Source: Nitrospirota bacterium
Lineage (GTDB): Bacteria; Nitrospirota; Nitrospiria; Nitrospirales; NS-4
NCBI GenBank assembly: GCA_004298335.1
Contig: SCTG01000178.1
Span: forward strand, 1 to 45,552
DNA: 45,552 nucleotides
Direction of reading: 5' to 3'
The notes below the pieces were generated by a model, which was given only the letters and a program-made list of their open reading frames with translations, was not told the origin of the DNA and did not search any database. Below are positions 35,085 through 41,573 of the stretch, in pieces. Position 1 is the stretch's first letter, and each line of letters opens with the position of its first letter. The position numbers and the translations under genes are program-made.

Positions 35085-36509
35085 TTATGATCTCCCCGCT
35101 TTTATCTTGTCGTTCAGCTCGTCGATCCAGCGCCGCTGGAAGTCTTCGTAGGTGATGAACAGCCGGTCCTGAAAGGCGGCGGGGAATGGCTGGCCGGTCG
35201 CCATCACGTCCATCACCTCACGCACTTTCTGCATGCCGAACCGGTCGATGAAATACTTGGTGGCGGAGTTCCCCTCCAGATAGGCGACGTTGGCGAGTTG
35301 CTGCGGGAACCCTCCCCAGGGGCCTTCGAGACTGCTGAGACTGATAAGCGTCACATTGCTGCGGATTATTTTATCAAGGTCGGGCGGCGGATCGCCGGCC
35401 AACTGCATCGCGAGGCCCTCGTTCAGCCATTGCGGGATCTGGCGGCCTTTCATGCGGTCATGCAGCAGCGCATGCACGTACTCATGGCGCAGCACGCGTG
35501 CCAGCCAGGCCTGGTCGGTCAGCGCGCCCTTCGTCGGAATCTTGATCCGCCCCAAAGCCGGGTCGTAGAGTCCGTCGGACCAGGCCGGGCCGCCGGTGGC
35601 GTCATGAAAGGTCTCCCTGGTGTGCAGCACCACCAGAATGGGCTTGGAGGGATAGGCGCCGAGTTGCTGGCCGATTTCCCGGTAGGCGTCCTCCAGGATC
35701 TCCGAGACCCGGCTCCAGACCGTGTGGTCATCCCCGCCGTCGAATTTGACCGTGAAGTGCGCGCTCTCGCGGGCCACGAACTTTTCCTCGGCCTTGCCCG
35801 TTTGCTCGACCCTGGCCGTCATGTACTTCAGGTAGGACTGGAACTTGGGATTGTCGGACGCGCGTTCAACGGCCTGTCCCAGGTGCGTCCTGGCGCCCGC
35901 GAGGTCGTCCTTGTTGATCAGCAGTTCCGCCAGGATGAGGTGTGTGAAGGGCTCGTCCGGGACCAGGCGTATCGTCTCTTCCAGAAAAGCGGGCGTCAGC
36001 GCCGGATCCTTGAGGTCCCAATAGGCGAAGGCCAGGTTCATGCGCGCGGTGCGGTCGAAGGGGTTGACGGAGACCGCCGTTTTGTACGCCGCCACCGCGG
36101 CCGCCGAGCCTCGTGCCTTCCCGCGGATCGCTCCGAGGTTGTTCCAGAGGGTGGCGGCCGCGGTCTTCACCGCCGGGTCCGCCAGGGCGTCGGCAGGCAG
36201 GGCCGCCAGTTTGGCCTCGGCCTCCGCATCGTTGCCCTGCTCGATCAGGCCGTTGATCTCGTTCAGCACGGCCGCATGGGGGGACGTCGGGATGCGGACG
36301 GCCATCTTGAAGTATTCCTGGCTGGTCTGCGGGGGAGGCGGGGTCGGCGCGGAATCGGCGAGCGTGGCGCTCGGGCGGGGCGCCGCGGCGGGCGCGGTCT
36401 TCACCGCCGGCTGCGGGGCGGACGGCGCGGCCGCCTGCTGCTTGCTCCACCACTGATACCCGACGAAAAGGAGCAGTCCCAGGAACAGGCATGCGAGCAG
36501 ACGGGACAT
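35085..36509 (-). CDS. Membrane-anchored TPR protein with peptidase MA-like metallopeptidase domain
   Basis: A 474-residue protein. A single N-terminal membrane helix (about 2-18, then YQWWSKQQ) and a long Pro/Ala linker (25-65) lead to TPR-like helices (about 75-235, e.g. RMNLAFAYWDLKDPAL). The C-terminal domain, from about 250, has the zinc-binding site RHEYVHALLHD (His342, Glu343, His346) and the third ligand Glu364 in WLNEGLAMQLAG, as in gluzincin peptidase MA-like proteins. It should face the periplasm. Substrate is unknown. Its N-terminal half is paralogous to the gene upstream. It sits between the TPR gene and the membrane protein gene. Confidence 0.86.
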   Translation of the reverse strand: MSRLLACLFLGLLLFVGYQWWSKQQAAAPSAPQPAVKTAPAAAPRPSATLADSAPTPPPPQTSQEYFKMAVRIPTSPHAAVLNEINGLIEQGNDAEAEAKLAALPADALADPAVKTAAATLWNNLGAIRGKARGSAAAVAAYKTAVSVNPFDRTARMNLAFAYWDLKDPALTPAFLEETIRLVPDEPFTHLILAELLINKDDLAGARTHLGQAVERASDNPKFQSYLKYMTARVEQTGKAEEKFVARESAHFTVKFDGGDDHTVWSRVSEILEDAYREIGQQLGAYPSKPILVVLHTRETFHDATGGPAWSDGLYDPALGRIKIPTKGALTDQAWLARVLRHEYVHALLHDRMKGRQIPQWLNEGLAMQLAGDPPPDLDKIIRSNVTLISLSSLEGPWGGFPQQLANVAYLEGNSATKYFIDRFGMQKVREVMDVMATGQPFPAAFQDRLFITYEDFQRRWIDELNDKIKAGRS

Positions 36510-36526
36510 TGATCACCTCATGGGCG

Positions 36527-37330
36527 TCAGCCGGGGCCGCCGGCGCGTGGGAGGGGCGCTGTTGTTTTGCCTCTCGGTCGCTCCGCGGCCTTCAGGTCCT
36601 GCTTCATCCTGGCGGAGAGGGCTTGCACGAACGCCTGGAGCTTGGGGTTCTGCCCCGCGTGCTGCGCCGCCAGGTCGAGCTGCTCCACGACGCCTTTCAG
36701 ATCACCCTTGTCGCGCAAAACGTCCGACAGCAGGAGGTGCGGCAGCGGCTCCTCGGGGGCCAGCGCGACGGTTTTCTCGATCAGGTTCCTGTCCAGGCCC
36801 GGCTCCTTGAGCTCCCACAGCGCGTGCAGCAGGTTGACGTGCGCCCGGGAGCCTTGCGGATCGAGCGACACGGCGGTCCTGAATGCCTTCACGCCGTCGG
36901 CCATCCCGCGCGTGGCGGCGTGCGTGACGCCGACGTTGTTCCAAAGGTCGGCGATGAATTTTCGCGCCGCCGGATCGTCCAGCGTGTCTTTGGGGACGAC
37001 CACGAGCCTGGCCTCCGCCTCCTCAACGTTCCCTTGTTCCAGCGTCCGCCGGATGCCGTTCAGCAACGACGCGTGCGGCGTGCTCTCCGCCAGGATGCCC
37101 GGGTTCACCATCTGCACCTGGGCCGAGATTGGGGGCGGTGGCTGGACGTTGAACGGTGTCGGAACCGGAGTCACAACGGCAGGAGGACCAGACTTCGCGG
37201 AAACGGCAGGCGCGGCGACGGACGCAGGCGCGGGATTGGCGGCGGTGTCGGCGGGCTGCCGGGCGTTCCACCACTGATAGCCCAGGTAGAGCACGGCGCC
37301 CAGCGCCAGCAAGGTAAGGAACCGCCGCAT
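36527..37330 (-). CDS. Membrane-anchored TPR protein, paralogue of the peptidase neighbour
   Basis: A 267-residue protein with an N-terminal membrane helix ending in GYQWWNARQ, a Pro/Ala/Val-rich linker (about 30-75) and TPR-like repeats (about 85-240: LEQGNVEEAEARLVVVP, LWNNVGVTHAATRGMADGVKAFRTAV, LLSDVLRDKGDLKGVVEQL). The same order of segments, with LWNNLGAIRGKARGSAAAVAAYKTAV as the counterpart, occurs in the next gene, so the pair arose by tandem duplication with loss or gain of the peptidase domain. Likely a periplasmic scaffold. ATG 37330 lies 2 bases after the glutaredoxin-like stop. Confidence 0.78.
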   Translation of the reverse strand: MRRFLTLLALGAVLYLGYQWWNARQPADTAANPAPASVAAPAVSAKSGPPAVVTPVPTPFNVQPPPPISAQVQMVNPGILAESTPHASLLNGIRRTLEQGNVEEAEARLVVVPKDTLDDPAARKFIADLWNNVGVTHAATRGMADGVKAFRTAVSLDPQGSRAHVNLLHALWELKEPGLDRNLIEKTVALAPEEPLPHLLLSDVLRDKGDLKGVVEQLDLAAQHAGQNPKLQAFVQALSARMKQDLKAAERPRGKTTAPLPRAGGPG

Positions 37331-37332
37331 GA

Positions 37333-37626
37333 CTACATCGGCCGCATGTCGAGGCGGTGGGCGTTCTTGAGGGCGATCTTCACCCACTTGTCTTCCGGCG
37401 GGTAGCCCGCGACCTCGCGGTTGTTGACCAGGATCACGGGGATGCGATCGGTGTAATATTTCCGGGCCTTCTCCTCGCTGTCGACGTCCTTCTCCACGAG
37501 GTTGAAGGGGAACTCTTTTTGCAGCTCGTGCAGGAGGTCCTTGGCCTTGTCGCAGAGCGGGCAGTCGGGCCTGGTATAGATGACGACGTCGGGGGTCGCG
37601 GGCTTTCTCTTCCACACGCCAAACAT
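37333..37626 (-). CDS. Glutaredoxin-like thioredoxin-fold protein
   Basis: A 97-residue cytoplasmic protein. VVIYTRPDCPLCDKAKDLL carries the redox pair Cys22-Pro-Leu-Cys25, and RIPVILVNNREVAGY has the cis-Pro of the thioredoxin fold. It fits the glutaredoxin/DUF836 group of small dithiol proteins; the physiological partner is unknown. No ribosome binding site exists because the ATG is only 6 bases after a strong -10 box. It heads the cluster that continues with two TPR proteins. Confidence 0.85.
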   Translation of the reverse strand: MFGVWKRKPATPDVVIYTRPDCPLCDKAKDLLHELQKEFPFNLVEKDVDSEEKARKYYTDRIPVILVNNREVAGYPPEDKWVKIALKNAHRLDMRPM

Positions 37627-37632
37627 GGGTGG

Positions 37633-37661
37633 ATTCTAAGAGCAATGACGCGGTGGGTCAA
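37633..37661 (-). promoter_or_regulatory. Strong promoter giving a leaderless glutaredoxin-like mRNA
   Basis: Minus strand: -35 TTGACC (37661-37656), 17-base spacer, -10 TAGAAT (37638-37633); each box matches five of six consensus bases. The A of the start codon ATG (37626) is 7 bases after the -10 box, the usual start point of transcription. Confidence 0.68.
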
Positions 37662-37689
37662 GGTTAATGCGGCCTGGGTGCAACAAGGC

Positions 37690-37695
37690 TATAAT
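37690..37695 (+). promoter_or_regulatory. -10 element for gene 37715
   Basis: A perfect TATAAT. No good -35 hexamer was found at normal distance (ATGCGG at 17 bases). Transcription would start near 37702, 13 bases before the ATG and just before its ribosome binding site. It is divergent from the glutaredoxin-like promoter. Confidence 0.4.
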
Positions 37696-37714
37696 GGCTC
37701 GAAACGAGGGACAC

Positions 37715-38152
37715 ATGGACGACACCAACCGCGTTGACCCGGCCTGGGCGAGCGTGCGCGCGCAACTCCGCAGGAGCCAGCCGGCCTTTTACGAACTGGA
37801 GGCGGAAGGCCCGCTGTTGATGGACCTGGGCAGCGACGGGTGGCTGCTCGAAATCACGCCCGACGGACGCCTGCTCTGCCAGATGGGCATGGCCATCGAC
37901 GACGTCAAGAGCCTGATGTCCGAGGGGACGCCGGAGGACCTGGGCACGGATGAGGTCGCCAAGCAGGCGAAGTACTACCTGCAGCCGGCCGTCAACAAGT
38001 TCCGCCCGGCGCTCCGCGGGGCCGGGTTCGAGGAGACGAGCGCAATGACCGAAGACTACGTGGCGACGACGTTCCAGAAAGCGGTGGACTTCCGGAAGCC
38101 GGAGGACGTCGAGCAGGCCGTGCGGTGGTGCCGGCAGCAGCTCGGCGCATGA
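37715..38152 (+). CDS. Conserved-looking hypothetical protein
   Basis: A 145-residue soluble protein without signal peptide or membrane segment. It has an acidic, mixed alpha/beta composition with PLLMDLGSDGWLLEITPDGRLLCQMG (beta strands), QAKYYLQPAVNKFRPAL and DVEQAVRWCRQQL (helices). I do not recognise the family. ATG 37715 is chosen because GAGGG at 37706-37710 is well placed; an ATG seven codons upstream overlaps the -10 box. Three bases separate it from the aldo/keto reductase gene, so they are co-transcribed. Confidence 0.72.
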   Translation: MDDTNRVDPAWASVRAQLRRSQPAFYELEAEGPLLMDLGSDGWLLEITPDGRLLCQMGMAIDDVKSLMSEGTPEDLGTDEVAKQAKYYLQPAVNKFRPALRGAGFEETSAMTEDYVATTFQKAVDFRKPEDVEQAVRWCRQQLGA

Positions 38153-38155
38153 CGC

Positions 38156-39268
38156 ATGACGCTTGACGGCTTTGCCACGCCTGACGGGACGCGGCGCTAT
38201 CGCGATCGGCTGGTCGGGGCCGGGGCGGCGCGCCCGGACCATTTCCGCGACGGGCCCGGCGGGCTGGCGCTCTCCTCCATCGGCCTCGGCACCTATCTGG
38301 GCATGCATGACGACCCGACCGACGCGCTCTACCGCGCCGCGCTCACGCAGGCCGTCGCGTCCGGCTGCAACGTGATCGACAGCGCGATCAACTATCGCTG
38401 CCAGCGCAGCGAGCGGGCGATCGGGCAAGCGCTGGCCGGCATGGTCCGCGAGGGCGTCTGTCGGCGCGACGAAGTCCTGATCGCAACGAAGGGCGGCTTC
38501 ATTCCCTACGACGGCGCGCCCCCGCGAGACGGCTTCGCGTACATGCAGAAGACGTTCGTGATGCCCGGCATCGTCATCCCGTCGGACGTCGTGGCCGACT
38601 GCCACTGCATGACCCCGACGTACCTGCGCCACCAGATCGACGCCAGCCTGGCCAACCTGGGCCTCGCCTGTCTCGACGTGTACTACCTGCACAACCCGGA
38701 AACCCAGCTTGAGCACGTGTCGCGCGACGAGTTCATGGCGCGCATGCGGGCGGCGTTCACGTTGCTGGAGGACGCGGTCGCCCGGGGCAAGCTCCGCCTG
38801 TACGGGACCGCGACGTGGGAGGGATATCGGGCGCCGGCCAAGGCCCGGGGCCATCTCTCGCTGGAGGCGCTGGTGCGTCTGGCGGAGGACGTCGGCGGCA
38901 AGGATCACCACTTCAAGGTGATCCAGCTGCCGTACAATCTCGGCATGCTCGAGGCGCTGGTCGAAAGGACGCAGAGCTTCAACGGCTCGACGGCGAGCCT
39001 GTTGCAGGTGGCCAAGGCGCTCGATATCTACGTGATGATCAGCGGGCCGATTCTCCAGGGCCGGCTCGCGCGTGGGCTGCCGGCGGAGCTCCAGCGGGTC
39101 CTGGGGGAGGGCACCGACGCCCAGCGGGCGCTGCAGTTCGTCCGCTCGACGCCCGGCATCGGCACGGTGCTGGTCGGCATGAAGCAGGCGGACCACGTCC
39201 GGGACAACCTCGCCCTGGTGAAGCGCGCGCTGCTGCCGCCGGAGCAGATCATGGGGATGGGCGGATGA
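38156..39268 (+). CDS. Aldo/keto reductase family oxidoreductase
   Basis: A 370-residue NADPH-type reductase with a (beta/alpha)8 barrel. IGLGTYLG opens the barrel; the catalytic tetrad is suggested by NVIDSAINYRCQRSE (Asp, Tyr), IATKGGF (Lys) and VYYLHNPE (His). The C-terminal STPGIGTVLVGMKQADHVRDNL is the usual cofactor-binding end. It is longer than typical members (about 320) because of an insert around 115-150 with several Met and Cys residues (PSDVVADCHCMTP). The substrate cannot be inferred. It overlaps the DCC gene by 4 bases. Confidence 0.88.
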   Translation: MTLDGFATPDGTRRYRDRLVGAGAARPDHFRDGPGGLALSSIGLGTYLGMHDDPTDALYRAALTQAVASGCNVIDSAINYRCQRSERAIGQALAGMVREGVCRRDEVLIATKGGFIPYDGAPPRDGFAYMQKTFVMPGIVIPSDVVADCHCMTPTYLRHQIDASLANLGLACLDVYYLHNPETQLEHVSRDEFMARMRAAFTLLEDAVARGKLRLYGTATWEGYRAPAKARGHLSLEALVRLAEDVGGKDHHFKVIQLPYNLGMLEALVERTQSFNGSTASLLQVAKALDIYVMISGPILQGRLARGLPAELQRVLGEGTDAQRALQFVRSTPGIGTVLVGMKQADHVRDNLALVKRALLPPEQIMGMGG

Positions 39269-39618
39269 TGCGCGTCCTGATCTATGACGACCAGTGCCGG
39301 CTATGCGTGACGGCCAAGGAAGGATTGGAGCGGGAGCGCGCAGGGACCGATGTGCGGTTTGTGCCGTACCAGAGCGAGGAGGCCGCCCGCCGGCTAGGCG
39401 CGGCTTACAAACCGGGCCGGCCCGACGCGGCCTTTCTCGTCGAAGGCGATGGGACGATCAGCCGAGGGCTGGACGCCTTCCTGCCGCTGGTGCCGGGCCT
39501 GCGCGGCGGGCGCGTCCTGCACGCCATCTTAAAGATTCCGCTGGTCCGGCCGCTCGCCGATCTCGCCTACCGCCTCGTCGCGCGCCACCGCTACAAGTTG
39601 TTCGGTTCGATCAACTGA
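39265..39618 (+). CDS. DCC family (DUF393) thiol-disulphide oxidoreductase-like protein
   Basis: A 117-residue protein with LIYDDQCRLCVTAKEGL: the D-x-x-C-x-x-C motif with Cys11 and Cys14 that defines the DCC family. RFVPYQSEEAARRLG and AFLVEGDGTISRGLDAFLPLV are also family-like, and the C-terminal part is basic and amphipathic (YRLVARHRYKLFG). Family members are thought to be redox proteins with a thioredoxin-like fold. Overlap with the aldo/keto reductase gene (ATGA) suggests translational coupling. ATG 39268 is an alternative start. Confidence 0.85.
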   Translation: MMRVLIYDDQCRLCVTAKEGLERERAGTDVRFVPYQSEEAARRLGAAYKPGRPDAAFLVEGDGTISRGLDAFLPLVPGLRGGRVLHAILKIPLVRPLADLAYRLVARHRYKLFGSIN

Positions 39619-39641
39619 GGAGCGGGTCCTGCCCCCGCATA

Positions 39642-39658
39642 GCCCAGTGCAGCTGGGC
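39642..39658 (+). terminator. Weak hairpin after the DCC gene
   Basis: GCCCAG (39642-39647) pairs with CTGGGC (39653-39658) around TGCAG, followed by GTTTCG. The stem is short and the T-run poor. The rest of the gap to 39737 shows nothing else. Confidence 0.3.
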
Positions 39659-39737
39659 GTTTCGCCGTCGAGGCCCCGCAGACCCGGCTGTACGCCCCGC
39701 GCGGCATCTGGGCGCCCATGCGGTGTCACCCGTTCTT

Positions 39738-40613
39738 CTAGCCCCCGTCGGGCGTCCGGTATTTCTCGTCGAGTTTGTAGTAGGCGTCGAGCCCGATGAT
39801 GTCGTGGAACTGCTGGAAGGGAAGCAGGCAGTCCACGTGGTCGCGCGTGGTGCCCTTCGTCTTGATCAACGCGAACATGTCCTGCATGGCCTTGGCCGAG
39901 GCGTAGAGCGCGGTCAGCGGGCAGACGATGAGCTGGAGGCCGAGCTTCTCCAGTTCGTCTTTCGTGAGCAGCGGCGTCACGCCGCCTTCCAGCATGTTGG
40001 CGACAAGCGGCGGCGGCAGCGCCTTCGCGAGCGCCTTCAACTCTTCGACGTCCCTGGGCGCCTCGATGAAGAGCGCATCGGCGCCGGCCTCTTTGTACTT
40101 TTTACACCGGGTGATCGCGTCCTCCAGTCCGTTCACCTGCCGCGCGTCCGTGCGCGCCACGATGAAGAAGTCGCGGCCCTTGCGCGCATCCACGGCGGCC
40201 CGGATCTTTTGCACGTGCTCCTCGACCGGGATGACCCGCTTGCCCTTCATGTGCCCGCAGCGCTTGGGCCAGACCTGGTCTTCGAGGAACATGCCGGCGG
40301 CGCCGGCGTCGATCAGCTCGTTCACCGTGCGGATCACGTTCAGCGCGTTGCCGTAGCCCGTGTCGGCGTCGATGATGATGGGAATCGTGACTGCGGCGCA
40401 GACCCGTTTGGCCGTCGCCACCATCTCGGTCTGCGTGAGGTAGCCGAAGTCCGGGAGCCCGAGTTGCGTGGCCGCCACGCTGTAGCCGGAGATGAAGGTC
40501 AGCGGGAACCCGGCACGCTCCACCAGCTTGGCGCTGAGCGCGTCGTACACGCCCGGGAAGATGAGGGTCCGCTCTTTGTCCAGCAGGGCGTGAATGCGGG
40601 TTTTCGCGGGCAT
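39738..40613 (-). CDS. Isocitrate lyase/PEP mutase superfamily enzyme
   Basis: A 291-residue (beta/alpha)8-barrel enzyme. IIIDADTGYGNALNVIRT holds the metal-binding Asp residues (82, 84), and KRCGH at 117-121 has the catalytic Cys of lyases in this superfamily. FPGVYDALSAKLVERAGF and VARTDARQVNGLEDAI are also conserved. Candidates are 2-methylisocitrate lyase (PrpB), oxaloacetate decarboxylase or a related C-C lyase; the sequence alone does not decide. No neighbouring methylcitrate-cycle genes are present, which argues against a simple prpB assignment. Confidence 0.85.
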   Translation of the reverse strand: MPAKTRIHALLDKERTLIFPGVYDALSAKLVERAGFPLTFISGYSVAATQLGLPDFGYLTQTEMVATAKRVCAAVTIPIIIDADTGYGNALNVIRTVNELIDAGAAGMFLEDQVWPKRCGHMKGKRVIPVEEHVQKIRAAVDARKGRDFFIVARTDARQVNGLEDAITRCKKYKEAGADALFIEAPRDVEELKALAKALPPPLVANMLEGGVTPLLTKDELEKLGLQLIVCPLTALYASAKAMQDMFALIKTKGTTRDHVDCLLPFQQFHDIIGLDAYYKLDEKYRTPDGG

Positions 40614-40723
40614 GGGGCGCCATTGTAGTGGTAAAGTGGAGGCGGGTCAATCCGGGGCTTTCATTCATGACGCAGTTGCGGTAGAACGACAGGGGGCTAT
40701 TCAACGTTCAGGGGGAGGAATCA

Positions 40724-41191
40724 ATGAATCGTGCAAAGCTGATGCTGTTGACGCTGGTCGGGATGACGCTGACGGTGGCTGGCTGCGCCGGCCACCATCG
40801 CCATATGGAGATGCATTCCGGGGAGGCCGCGATCGAGCGGGGCATCGCCGAAACGAACGCGATGGTGGACCAGACGGTGAAGGATCCGGACAAGGCCAAG
40901 CAGGCCAAGGCGATCCTGCAGGACATCGTCGCGGAGGTCAAGAATTCCGCGCAGGCGTCGCGCGCGTTTCACGAGCAGATGGCCGTGATGAACGCCGACT
41001 ACGACGCCAAGCCGGAGCAGTTCACCAAGGTCCTGGACGAGATGAACAACGCGCGGATGGCGAGCGCGACGAAGATCCTGGGCCTGCGCTTCAAGATGCG
41101 CGCGCTCCTGACCGTGCAGGAGTGGAACGAGCTGACGGGCGCGATGGACAAGACCCGCAAGCGCTACGCGCCGAAAGAAGGGGGCATGTGA
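40724..41191 (+). CDS. Small helical lipoprotein, possibly Spy/CpxP-like
   Basis: A 155-residue protein whose signal peptide ends in the lipobox VAGC (Cys about residue 21). The next residues GHHRHMEMH are His/Met-rich and might bind metal. The rest is predicted helical, with ILGLRFKMRALLTVQEWNELTGAM resembling the LTxxQ region of periplasmic Spy/CpxP or metal-sensor proteins; this resemblance is weak. GGGGGAGGAATCA before ATG 40724 is a good ribosome binding site. It is followed after 16 bases by a zinc-ribbon gene. Confidence 0.72.
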   Translation: MNRAKLMLLTLVGMTLTVAGCAGHHRHMEMHSGEAAIERGIAETNAMVDQTVKDPDKAKQAKAILQDIVAEVKNSAQASRAFHEQMAVMNADYDAKPEQFTKVLDEMNNARMASATKILGLRFKMRALLTVQEWNELTGAMDKTRKRYAPKEGGM

Positions 41192-41207
41192 GCGATGGAG
41201 GTGCGCG

Positions 41208-41573
41208 ATGAAGATGGGGCCGACGAAAGTCACCGTGAAGGGTGACGCGCTGTACGATGCCAAGACCGACAAGCTGATCAAGGACGGGCTCACCACCCGG
41301 AAGGCGTTGGAGGACTACGCCGCGCATCACTACATTGCCTTGCCGGTTATTGATAATGCCGGCTTGCCCTGGATGCTGGACGGCAAGCACGTGTACTGCC
41401 TCCGCGGCTCGAAGTTCGAGACGCTGGACGACGAGGCCGCGCATCTGCGGCGCTGTCCGGATTGCGGCGGCATGGCCGTGCCCAGCGATGAGGGCACGAT
41501 GGAACGGGACTGCGTGTGCTGCACCCGATGCAGCCACGAGTTCGACGCCCGCCTGGAGATGATGGAAAGTTAA
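41208..41573 (+). CDS. Hypothetical protein with zinc-ribbon-like cysteines
   Basis: A 121-residue soluble protein. The N-terminal half (VTVKGDALYDAKTDKLIKDGL, ALEDYAAHHYIALPVIDNAG) is mixed alpha/beta. The C-terminal half has CPDCGG, then CVCCTRC about 20 residues later, suitable for one zinc ion. The family is not recognised. GGAGGTG is well placed before ATG 41208. It is probably co-transcribed with the upstream lipoprotein; its end overlaps the convergent formiminotransferase-cyclodeaminase gene by 4 bases. Confidence 0.7.
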   Translation: MKMGPTKVTVKGDALYDAKTDKLIKDGLTTRKALEDYAAHHYIALPVIDNAGLPWMLDGKHVYCLRGSKFETLDDEAAHLRRCPDCGGMAVPSDEGTMERDCVCCTRCSHEFDARLEMMES

